A stretch of DNA of 10,848 nt. Source: JBDTZF01 sp040005265 (GTDB lineage: Bacteria; Verrucomicrobiota; Verrucomicrobiia; Chthoniobacterales; UBA10450). The DNA lies in contig JBDTZF010000090.1 in the NCBI GenBank assembly GCA_040005265.1, positions 1-10,848 of the forward strand, read 5' to 3'. Below the pieces are notes generated by a model. The model was given only the letters and a program-made list of their open reading frames with translations, was not told where the DNA came from and ran no database searches. This document shows positions 1-5,603 of this stretch, piece after piece (within the stretch, counting starts at the first letter, position 1; every line of letters begins with the position of its first letter). Both the position numbers and the translations under genes were made by a program.

Positions 1-1503
1 GGCCGCGGGTGTGGGCGTGGGACTTGGGGCAAGTGCTCTCGCCCGTGTTGCATCGACACCGACCGGTTTACCGCCCGAGGTCGGGACCAGCTCGGTGATC
101 CAGATATCGTCCTTCGGCAGTCGCGCGTTCAGGTCATCGAGAATCTCCGGCCAGAAACTGCGATCGTTGACAGCGGCGATGAGCGGCGTGGCTTCGCTGT
201 CGAGCCCGGCTGTTTGCTTGCGGAGCGTTTCCAGTTGCGCCTCGGCTCCATGCATGACGTCAATTTTTTGCTGGAACTGCGCCGTGCTGTGCCGCGTCAC
301 CTGGGCTGCGCGCGCGTAGTACGCGCTCCAGCCGAGCAGCGCGAGTACGAAACAGGCGGCCGCGGCCACAAAAAATGGACGTCGTTTCTCCATCTCGTGA
401 CGACGGGCCACACTGGCCGGGCGCAGGTTGAGCTCCATGGGACAGGTGGTCACCCTTCGAAGGGCGAGCCCGACCAGTTCCCCTAACAAATGGGCCGAAC
501 GCGTTAACTCGCTCACCGGCGCGGTCTCAGCCACGGCGACGTTGCGAAGAGGATTAAAAAACTCGATCGGAATTTGCAGCTTCTCATGAAAAAATTCGCG
601 CATGTAAGGCATGCCCGCGCTGCCACCGCAGAGAAGAACGCGCTCCGGGGCATTGCCTTGCTGCTGCGCGCGGTAATGGCTGATCGACCGCATCACCTCG
701 GCATGCAGACGTGTCATTGTGCTGCGAACAATTTTTGAGACCCGCGCAACATCGACATCGGATGGTTCGGCGTAGGCCCCGCCGAGACTGACAAATCCGT
801 CCCGCTTTTTCCGGAATTCCGCCGTCGTGACAGGGTCGTTGAATTCCTTGGCAATCGCCGCCGTGATCGAGGCGCCGCCGATCGGCACGCTCCGTGAGAA
901 AATTTTCCCGGGCTCGATAAAAAGAAGATTCGTCGTGCGCGCCCCGATATCGGTCAGCAAAGAACAGCCGTTGAAGTCGCTGTAGTTGTAACGAAACGCG
1001 TTGTAGAGCGCCATCGGCGCAACATCGACAATGCGGGTGCGCAAACCGGTGCCCTCGACCGCTTCATTGATTTCATCCAGCAAATCCGACTTGATAGCCA
1101 CGAGCACCACCTGGATCTGCTCATCCGCGCCGCCGCCGACGAGCTGGTAATCCCAAACGACCTCGTCGATCGGGTAGGGGACATTCTGTTGCGCCTCAAA
1201 GGAGATAATGCGCTCGATTTTTTCCTCTTCCACGGCCGGCAGTTTTACAAAGCGGGTGAAAACCGATTGGCCGGCCACGGCGAAATTCGCGTCACCGTTC
1301 TCGATCCGCAGCTCCTTCATCATTTCGCGCAAGACCGGCGCTATTTGCGCCTGCCGCATTCCTTCACCTGCCGGGTCGGCCAAAATTTCCCGCAGGCGGT
1401 AGTCTTGCAGGACCAGCCCGCCATGCGGCTGAACTTGAAATTCGGCCAGGCCGAGCGTCTGCGACCCGAGATTAAGAGTGATGATGCGCGGAGCTATCGT
1501 CAT
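1..1503 (-). CDS. pilM: Type IV pilus assembly protein PilM with C-terminal PilN-like region (partial, 3' end off window)
   Basis: 501 codons stay open from an ATG at 1503 to the window edge. Residues about 5-350 read as the actin-like PilM ATPase fold: an N-terminal strand with NLGSQTLGLAEF, the segment KIERIISFEAQQNVPYPIDE near 95-114, the phosphate-loop-like DIGARTTNLLF near 185-195, a GGAS turn near 209-212, and a second nucleotide-binding LLCGGSAGMPYM near 290-301. Then comes MELNLRPASVARR (356-368), a single membrane segment at about 376-395, a polar coiled-coil-like stretch, and WPEILDDLNARLPKDDIWIT (451-470), which is the pattern of PilN. In most bacteria PilM is cytoplasmic and about 350 residues, binding the N-terminus of a separate PilN; here the two appear fused, so the ATPase-like part would be tethered to the inner membrane. 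The visible end is a Pro/Thr/Ala linker. It starts 11 bp after the stop of the upstream pilus gene, so they are probably cotranscribed. The PilM call is firm; the PilN part is inferred from pattern and topology. Confidence 0.88.
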   Translation of the reverse strand, partial: MTIAPRIITLNLGSQTLGLAEFQVQPHGGLVLQDYRLREILADPAGEGMRQAQIAPVLREMMKELRIENGDANFAVAGQSVFTRFVKLPAVEEEKIERIISFEAQQNVPYPIDEVVWDYQLVGGGADEQIQVVLVAIKSDLLDEINEAVEGTGLRTRIVDVAPMALYNAFRYNYSDFNGCSLLTDIGARTTNLLFIEPGKIFSRSVPIGGASITAAIAKEFNDPVTTAEFRKKRDGFVSLGGAYAEPSDVDVARVSKIVRSTMTRLHAEVMRSISHYRAQQQGNAPERVLLCGGSAGMPYMREFFHEKLQIPIEFFNPLRNVAVAETAPVSELTRSAHLLGELVGLALRRVTTCPMELNLRPASVARRHEMEKRRPFFVAAAACFVLALLGWSAYYARAAQVTRHSTAQFQQKIDVMHGAEAQLETLRKQTAGLDSEATPLIAAVNDRSFWPEILDDLNARLPKDDIWITELVPTSGGKPVGVDATRARALAPSPTPTPAA

Positions 1504-1514
1504 GGGCTGAAATG

Positions 1515-2081
1515 CTACCGCGCCGCTTTGATTTGCTCGTAACGGTCCCAGTAAATCGGAGCAAACGGTGTTTCGTTCTTGTTGAGAACAAATCCGGCGA
1601 CCTGCGGAATGTTGGCGAACCATTGGGCCGGCGCGCGCAACAAACTGAGTTCGCCTTTCACTGCCCCCTGTTGCACGATCTGCACCGCGATGTTTTGAAC
1701 CGTGCTCGTCGTGACCGCGCGATTGCCTCCGAAACGCGCAAGGGTGCGGGGCGCGACGTACATGACCGAACGATTGGCCCGGCCGCCGGGAACATTGATG
1801 TTGGTGACTTCTCCGGTAAGCAGCTTCCCGTTAAACAGGATGTAATATTTGAAGGTCAGCTCATCAGTCCATTCGGGCCCGGCTGAAAATTCCACCTCCA
1901 CCTCGAGCCACATCTCTCGCTGGTTGGCCTGATATTGTTGCGCGCCGGCGTAAGTAAACTGCGGAGTCGAGATCAGGTTCTTCGTTATTTTGGTGATTTG
2001 AAATTCCGGGCCCCGCACCTGACCGGCCGCCATTAGCGGCAATAAAAGCGCGGCCAAAACAAACCAGCGAATTGCTTTCAT
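1515..2081 (-). CDS. Amuc_1102-like exported pilus-associated protein
   Basis: 188 residues beginning with a clear signal peptide (MKAIRW, then a hydrophobic stretch FVLAALLLPLMAAG, cleavage likely near residue 20). The mature part is beta-rich and contains the FQITKITKNLISTPQF segment, a WLEVEVEFSAGPEWTDELTFKYYI region and WFANIPQVAGFVLNKNETPFAP near the end. I recognise the overall pattern as the Amuc_1102 family, known from the pilus-like gene cluster of Akkermansia muciniphila, where it lies next to PilM. Its stop is 11 bp before the PilM start on the same strand, which repeats that gene order and supports the assignment. The likely site of action is the periplasm or cell surface, as a partner of the pilus or secretion machine; the exact role of the family is not established. 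There are no Cys residues in the mature part. No strong Shine-Dalgarno sequence precedes the ATG. Confidence 0.78.
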   Translation of the reverse strand: MKAIRWFVLAALLLPLMAAGQVRGPEFQITKITKNLISTPQFTYAGAQQYQANQREMWLEVEVEFSAGPEWTDELTFKYYILFNGKLLTGEVTNINVPGGRANRSVMYVAPRTLARFGGNRAVTTSTVQNIAVQIVQQGAVKGELSLLRAPAQWFANIPQVAGFVLNKNETPFAPIYWDRYEQIKAAR

Positions 2082-2250
2082 AAACAGATGCCGATCTTGC
2101 GATGAATCGGCAGATTTAGTCGAGACTCTTTACTGAGTGCTCGATTTTATATTTCCCCGTGTTTTCCGGTGGAAAGCGATTCGTTCCCGCCGTGATCTAA
2201 TCGGTAAACGGCGATGGCTGAAATTCGAGGAATCTTCCCGGGAAAAAACA

Positions 2251-2286
2251 AACCGCGCCGTGGATCTAGGCCGCGGCGCGGTTTTT
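2251..2286. terminator. Bidirectional rho-independent terminator
   Basis: A perfect 10-bp GC-rich stem (AACCGCGCCG at 2251-2260 with CGGCGCGGTT at 2274-2283) closes a 13-nt loop. Five T follow on the plus strand, and an A-rich run at 2243-2250 gives a U-tract on the minus strand. It lies about 20 bp past the stop of the small minus-strand gene at 2305-2481, so it most likely ends that transcript and insulates the pilus operon downstream. Confidence 0.8.
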
Positions 2287-2304
2287 CCGAATTCTAATGT
2301 GCTC

Positions 2305-2481
2305 TTAGGTCGCCCCGGGTATCGGAGGTAGCGGACTTGGTGGGTCTCCCTCGATTTTGCCGGGTCGATCTTTGCTCCCCGGGTTTCCCACGGGAGGCAC
2401 CGGTATGGCGGTCCCGCCCGTTACATCCTTATCGGGTGTCAGATCGCGCACGCTTTTTTCCTTTTCGTTTTCTTCGCTCAT
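2305..2481 (-). CDS. Small Pro/Gly-rich protein, 58 aa, with leader-like double-glycine
   Basis: A 58-codon ORF with ATG at 2481 and TAA at 2305. AAAGGAAA lies 7 nt before the ATG, one of the better ribosome binding sites in the window, and a terminator follows the stop, so the unit has all the marks of an expressed small gene. The N-terminal 22 residues are charged (MSEENEKEKSVRDLTPDKDV) and end in TGG; the rest is rich in Pro and Gly (IPVPPVGNPG, then GDPPSPLPPIPG). There are no Cys, no aromatic residues and no hydrophobic segment, so it is probably disordered and soluble. The acidic helix-like start followed by GG resembles the leader of peptides cleaved at a double glycine, but no maturation enzyme or transporter is visible here. 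Function unknown. Confidence 0.62.
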   Translation of the reverse strand: MSEENEKEKSVRDLTPDKDVTGGTAIPVPPVGNPGSKDRPGKIEGDPPSPLPPIPGAT

Positions 2482-2482
2482 A

Positions 2483-2668
2483 TTATTTCCTTTGGTTATG
2501 GTTGGAATACGCTGCTAGGAGATCGCGCAAGCGGGGCCCAGCGAAGATCCAGTCCCATTTGCCCTGGCCGAAGCCACGGTTGGGCGGCCGATAACGCAAT
2601 CGAAGCTTCTGTTTACCCCGTTCCTCGCCCGCATGGCGAGCTTTATTTGCGATCTCCGCCCGTCGCAC
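2483..2668 (-). CDS. Possible small basic protein, 61 aa (weak)
   Basis: An ORF with a GTG start at 2668 preceded by GAGGAAG, a fair Shine-Dalgarno match at suitable distance. Its TAA ends one base before the ATG of the 58-aa gene, a spacing that would allow translational coupling. The product is very basic (MRRAEIANKARHAGEER, then KQKLRLRYRPPNRGFGQGKW) and contains a WDWIFAGPRLRDLL segment with four aromatic residues. G/C at third codon positions is roughly 60%, compatible with coding but not decisive. I do not recognise a family. It could equally be the transcribed leader of the 58-aa gene, so the call rests on the start signal and spacing only. Confidence 0.33.
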   Translation of the reverse strand: MRRAEIANKARHAGEERGKQKLRLRYRPPNRGFGQGKWDWIFAGPRLRDLLAAYSNHNQRK

Positions 2669-2730
2669 CTTCTTCCTCGCAGAGTTTCTAACCCTGCACG
2701 AGCCCTCCTTCTCCTCGCGTCTGCGTTTTG

Positions 2731-2759
2731 AAACTTGACTGCTTTAAGCAGTCAAGTTT
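2731..2759. repeat. 29-bp near-perfect palindrome, left copy
   Basis: Arms AAACTTGACTGCTT (2731-2744) and AAGCAGTCAAGTTT (2746-2759) are exact reverse complements around one T. It ends 11 bp before the GTG of the winged-helix gene. The arm contains TTGACT, a good -35-like hexamer readable on both strands, so the palindrome may overlap a promoter or act as an operator. A sister copy sits at the other end of the gene. Confidence 0.85.
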
Positions 2760-2770
2760 AAGAACGATTC

Positions 2771-3226
2771 GTGAAAAAAGAATCCCGTTTGCGAGGGCGT
2801 CAGGTAAAATCGGAACGCGCATTTCTGGAGGTGCTCTTTCCGAAGGTACGCGCAGAGATATTGCGGTTGCTTTTCTCGACGCCTCCGCAGCAACGTTATG
2901 TTCGTGAGTTGATGAACATGAGCGGCCTCGCGCTTTGCACGATTCAGGACGAGCTCCGTAAGCTTAACGCAGTCGGCCTTGTGACTAGCTGGTCGAATCG
3001 TTATCACCGATTCTATCGAGCAAACCCCGGCCATCCTCTGCATCGAGAGCTGCTTCGCATTGTCCACGTGAGTGCACATCTCCCGGCGACGAAACATTCC
3101 GCGTTGTATCGACAACGGCGCTCTCGTTCTGGGACCAAGCGCTCAGTGCGCCGGGTTGCGCCGATGCCGACGGATCGGTTGAATTGGCATTTGCTTACGA
3201 GCGCTCGCAAAAACTCGACTGCTTAA
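2771..3226 (+). CDS. Winged helix-turn-helix transcriptional regulator
   Basis: 151 residues from a GTG start. Residues about 20-95 form a winged-helix DNA-binding domain: LFPKVRAEILRLLFSTP is helix 1 plus the turn to helix 2, YVRELMNMSGLALCTIQDELRKLNAVGLV holds helix 2 and the recognition helix, and WSNRYHRFYRANPGHPLHRELLRIV is the wing and closing helix. This is the ArsR/MarR-like domain often found in front of, or beside, minimal nucleotidyltransferases, where it typically reads as LFxxPxxxxYxxELxxxxGxxxxxxxELxxLxxxGLV. No nucleotidyltransferase follows; instead there is a basic tail of about 50 residues (RQRRSRSGTKRSVRR) that may add DNA contacts. The gene lies exactly between two 29-bp palindromes and its TAA is in the centre of the right one, so the last residues KNSTA are encoded by repeat DNA. 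Autoregulation through the left palindrome is an inference. No Shine-Dalgarno sequence is visible. Confidence 0.72.
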   Translation: MKKESRLRGRQVKSERAFLEVLFPKVRAEILRLLFSTPPQQRYVRELMNMSGLALCTIQDELRKLNAVGLVTSWSNRYHRFYRANPGHPLHRELLRIVHVSAHLPATKHSALYRQRRSRSGTKRSVRRVAPMPTDRLNWHLLTSARKNSTA

Positions 3227-3239
3227 AGCAGTCGAGTTT
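3211..3239. repeat. 29-bp near-perfect palindrome, right copy
   Basis: Arms AAACTCGACTGCTT (3211-3224) and AAGCAGTCGAGTTT (3226-3239) pair perfectly around one A. Compared with the copy at 2731, base 6 is C instead of T and its partner in the other arm is G instead of A, so pairing is kept; the only other change is the central base. It contains the stop codon of the winged-helix gene and could serve as its hairpin terminator. Confidence 0.85.
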
Positions 3240-3410
3240 CTTGCATCCGATTCGAAGTCGACGCGAGGCCGGAATAAGCGCGGCCGAATTTCTCCTGCAG
3301 CGCTAGAACTCGGAGCAATGGAACGAGTTGGGAGCTCGCGACATGGTCTGTACTACCGCGCGGGGCGCGCTGATCGAGCGTCGACGCGCGGAGATCATTA
3401 ATTTCCCCGC

Positions 3411-3593
3411 TCAGAATTCCGAGCAGTTGTAAATCACGCGGCCACGGCAGATTTCGCTGCGGCAAATGATTTTGCATTTCTCCTGCACCGCGATGGTTCC
3501 GCAGACCGGGCAAGTGACCTGGTTGGAAGAGGACGCATCTGATGCTGATTCGGCATTTTTCGCTTCAGCACAATCACCTTGATGGTTCGTCAT
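3411..3593 (-). CDS. Small zinc-ribbon protein, 60 aa
   Basis: 60 residues. The first 25 are polar and probably flexible (MTNHQGDCAEAKNAESASDA). The rest is a compact Cys-rich domain: CPVC at 28-31, then CKIIC, then C and a final C in YNCSEF. The spacing resembles small bacterial zinc ribbons of the form CPxCGxxxxQEKCKxxC followed by a second knuckle, here RSEICRGRVIYNCSEF. The likely role is binding one zinc ion and mediating protein or nucleic-acid contact; no enzymatic role is implied. It is transcribed divergently from the small membrane gene at 3668, with 74 bp between the starts, so both promoters must lie there. No strong Shine-Dalgarno sequence is present. The Cys pattern makes a real gene likely despite the short length. 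Confidence 0.66.
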   Translation of the reverse strand: MTNHQGDCAEAKNAESASDASSSNQVTCPVCGTIAVQEKCKIICRSEICRGRVIYNCSEF

Positions 3594-3667
3594 AGGTTAG
3601 GACGGGGGTCCGAAGATTTCATTGCACGCGGCCGTCGGGGCGCATCCGATGTAATAGTTAAAACCCC

Positions 3668-3784
3668 ATGAAACTCAACGAATCGATTAAACAAAAAGGT
3701 GCAGCGGGCTGGATTCTGCTATGGCTGCTTGGAATTCCAGTTCCGATCCTGCTCATCATTTTCCTGCTGCGCGGTTGCACCTAG
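3668..3784 (+). CDS. Single-pass membrane microprotein, 38 aa
   Basis: ATG at 3668, TAG ending at 3784. The product has a short polar start (MKLNESIKQKGAAG), one strong hydrophobic segment at about residues 14-33 (WILLWLLGIPVPILLIIFLL) and ends RGCT. The Pro-containing WLLGIPVP motif followed by a short RGCT tail recurs in small membrane proteins I have seen in diverse bacteria, generally without assigned function. The stop codon merges into a strong hairpin that would terminate transcription, which supports a real gene of this size. It is divergent from the zinc-ribbon gene. No clear Shine-Dalgarno sequence precedes the start. It is probably an inner-membrane peptide; the role is unknown. 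Confidence 0.65.
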   Translation: MKLNESIKQKGAAGWILLWLLGIPVPILLIIFLLRGCT

Positions 3785-3820
3785 AGTTCAAAAACGCGCT
3801 CTCGGGCGTTTTCGGAACTC
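3784..3820. terminator. Hairpin terminator between convergent genes
   Basis: GAGTTC, an A-rich run and ACGC (3784-3796) pair with GCGTTTT and GAACTC (3806-3820). The inner stem AAAACGC/GCGTTTT has an A-run on one side and a T-run on the other, so it can terminate in both directions. It starts in the stop codon of the 38-aa gene and lies about 50 bp past the end of the minus-strand gene at 3872. Confidence 0.65.
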
Positions 3821-3871
3821 AGCTCGCTGATCGCGAATCTGGAGCGGCGTCGCTTCAAAGAAAGAAGCGCG

Positions 3872-4426
3872 TCAACGATGGCCGTGGGCGGTGTGCCCAT
3901 TCCACTCTTGATAAGAGGCGCCGGCGCTGATCTGGAATTTGTCGTTGCCCACGCTGCCCATCATGTAGCTTCCGAACTCGTCGCCACCGAACTTGCCGCT
4001 GGCGTGCCCGTAATAAACGCCTGCTTCGCCACCGTATTGAAGCGGATTCAGCGGTGCACCCATTACTTCAGCGGAAGAATCTTTTCCGTCCTTGCTGAAA
4101 TCCTTGCCATCCGCGCGGGGTCCGCGGTGAACTCGGGAAACGCTCATGTGCGCGATGGTCACTGGACTCATGAAGGCGATCGCGGGGAAATCGAGCGGTG
4201 TCATTCCCATCCGGCCCATCTCGCTCGACACCGGGAAACGCGTGCCGTCTAAAAAGATCCGCACGGGGAGGCGATCGATCAGCGTGGAGCTATCCACTGT
4301 GGTGAAAATTTCCGGCCGGTAGAGGGCGAACGTGGAAGAGGCGTCGAGCGAAGGACCCATTTGTTCGGCCGCTGTTGTAAAGCACACAGCTAGAAAGCAG
4401 AGAACCCCAAAAAGCCCGCGATTCAT
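3872..4426 (-). CDS. Secreted protein of unknown function, 184 aa
   Basis: I chose the ATG at 4426 because the product then opens with a typical signal peptide (MNRGLFGVLCFLAVCFTTAA, cleavage near AA|EQ). The frame is open 24 codons further up to 4498, with another ATG at 4477; neither start has a good Shine-Dalgarno sequence. The mature part has a segment SSTLIDRLPVRIFLDGTRFP followed by a Met-rich stretch (EMGRMGMTP), a charged linker with repeated KDxSKDGKD, and a Gly/aromatic-rich C-terminal part (YGGEAGVYYGHASGKFGG, then FQISAGASYQEWNG) whose alternation resembles beta-strands of an outer-membrane or secreted beta protein. It ends in HTAHGHR. It lies 76 bp downstream of the UDP-glucuronate decarboxylase gene on the same strand and may share its transcript. 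No family recognised. Confidence 0.6.
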   Translation of the reverse strand: MNRGLFGVLCFLAVCFTTAAEQMGPSLDASSTFALYRPEIFTTVDSSTLIDRLPVRIFLDGTRFPVSSEMGRMGMTPLDFPAIAFMSPVTIAHMSVSRVHRGPRADGKDFSKDGKDSSAEVMGAPLNPLQYGGEAGVYYGHASGKFGGDEFGSYMMGSVGNDKFQISAGASYQEWNGHTAHGHR

Positions 4427-4502
4427 CAAGGAGGAGTTTGAGCCGAAACGCCGCAAATACCAGCGAAATTCTTGCATACGAAGGATTAACCCGCCCAATC
4501 CC

Positions 4503-5462
4503 TTAGTGTTTCAACGATTCCCGAAAATAATCGATCGTCTTCTTGATTCCTTCGTCGAACTGGACCTTCGGTTCCCAACCCAGAACCTTCTTGGCCCGGC
4601 TGATGTCTGGCTGCCGCACTTTGGGGTCGTCCACGGGGAGTGGTTTGTAGTCGATCGTCGATTTCGTCCCGATGATGCGGATGATCTCGTCGGCGAATTG
4701 CTTGATCGTCATCTCGCGCGGATTGCCGATGTTGACCGGCTCGTGGAAATCGCTCATCGCCAGTTTGAAAATTCCGTCGATTAAATCCGATACGTAACAG
4801 AACGAGCGGGTCTGCGAGCCGTCGCCGAAAATACTGAGCGGCTGGCCGTTTAACGCCTGCCCAATGAAGGCCGGCACCACGCGGCCGTCGCGCAAACGCA
4901 TTCGCGGCCCATAAGTATTAAAGATGCGCACGATCTTTGTGTCCAGATGGTGATAGCGGTGATACGCCATGGTCATGGCTTCTGCGAAACGCTTCGCCTC
5001 ATCGTAAACGCCGCGAGGCCCGATCGGATTGACGTTGCCCCAGTAATCTTCCTTTTGCGGATGCACTAGCGGATCGCCGTAACATTCCGATGTCGATGCT
5101 AAAAGGAAGGACGCGCCCTTGGCTTTGGCCAGGCCGAGCGCGTTATGCGTTCCGAGAGCGCCCACCTTCAGGGTCGGTATCGGCAGTTCCAGATAATCGA
5201 TCGGGCTGGCCGGCGACGCGAAATGGAAAACGTAATCGAGCTTCTCTTCCGGCAAAAAAATGAAGTTCGAGACGTTGTGCTTGATGAACTGGAACTTCTC
5301 GTTCCCGGCGAGGTGCCCGATGTTGGCCGGATTGCCGGTGATCAAGTTGTCGACAGCAATCACTCGATGACCTTCGGCCAGCAATCGATCGGTCAAATGC
5401 GAGCCCAGAAACCCGGCGCCGCCGGTCACAACGGAAATGGGATCCTTGGCGCGAGCTGGCAT
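4503..5462 (-). CDS. uxs: UDP-glucuronate decarboxylase (UDP-xylose synthase), NAD-dependent SDR
   Basis: 319 residues, the usual length for bacterial UXS. It converts UDP-glucuronate to UDP-xylose and CO2 in the cytoplasm through a bound NAD+ cycle, supplying xylose (or related sugars) for surface polysaccharide. The extended-SDR features are all visible: NAD-binding GGAGFLGS at 14-21, the acidic D38 in AVDNL that binds the ribose, FHFASPASP at 79-87, the STSECYGDP catalytic Ser/Thr region at 123-131, and the active-site YDEAK with Y153 and K157. FNTYGPRM at 181-188, IFGDGSQTRSFCYVSDL at 211-227 and EPVNIGNP are substrate-side motifs typical of UXS and close dTDP-glucose dehydratase relatives. 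The SxxxYGDP and GxRxxYDExKR signatures favour UXS over RmlB. The gene is divergent from trpS; a secreted protein follows on the same strand. Confidence 0.9.
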   Translation of the reverse strand: MPARAKDPISVVTGGAGFLGSHLTDRLLAEGHRVIAVDNLITGNPANIGHLAGNEKFQFIKHNVSNFIFLPEEKLDYVFHFASPASPIDYLELPIPTLKVGALGTHNALGLAKAKGASFLLASTSECYGDPLVHPQKEDYWGNVNPIGPRGVYDEAKRFAEAMTMAYHRYHHLDTKIVRIFNTYGPRMRLRDGRVVPAFIGQALNGQPLSIFGDGSQTRSFCYVSDLIDGIFKLAMSDFHEPVNIGNPREMTIKQFADEIIRIIGTKSTIDYKPLPVDDPKVRQPDISRAKKVLGWEPKVQFDEGIKKTIDYFRESLKH

Positions 5463-5523
5463 GGTGGGTTTATTTAGCGGTTAACAAGAAAATTGCGAGT
5501 AAGAAACGTTTGTGATTTGCATC

Positions 5524-5590
5524 TGTAGCGGCGGTCTGTGACCGTCGAACGAACATTAAAAAAAGTGCGACGGTCATAGCCCGCCGCTAC
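5524..5590. repeat. Palindromic dispersed repeat between uxs and trpS
   Basis: A 24-bp unit at 5524-5547 (begins TGTAGCGGCGG, ends GACCGTCG) and an inverted 23-bp copy at 5568-5590 differ at only two positions. They would form a hairpin with a 20-nt A-rich loop containing seven consecutive A. It ends 13 bp before the trpS start and lies in the divergent promoter region. A third copy of the unit is at 7554-7577. Confidence 0.8.
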
Positions 5591-5603
5591 GAAAATTAGA
5601 TCC

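Noticed and set aside
11..486. Two plus-strand ORFs over the left end
   Set aside because: Antisense to the continuous 501-codon PilM frame; sequences are Arg/Ser/Cys-rich shadows with no domain pattern.
1189..1886. Plus-strand ORFs antisense to PilM and the Amuc_1102-like gene
   Set aside because: They mirror well-supported minus-strand genes and show no recognisable motif or start signal.
2337..2594. Plus-strand 85-codon ORF
   Set aside because: Overlaps the minus-strand 58-aa gene, which has ribosome binding site and terminator; the plus product is Arg/Pro/Phe-rich noise.
3240..3410. Possible remnant of a nucleotidyltransferase after the winged-helix gene
   Set aside because: I found no GSxxxGxxxxxSDxD-like pattern in any frame; only short GC-rich palindromes are present.
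3223..3513. Minus-strand 96-codon ORF
   Set aside because: Shifted-frame shadow of the zinc-ribbon gene extended into repeat DNA; no motif.
4332..4784. Plus-strand 150-codon ORF
   Set aside because: Antisense to the end of uxs and the start of the secreted protein, both better supported.
5463..5603. T-box or trp attenuator upstream of trpS
   Set aside because: No tRNA-Trp specifier/antiterminator pattern and no leader peptide with Trp codons; the hairpin is explained by a repeat that also occurs elsewhere.
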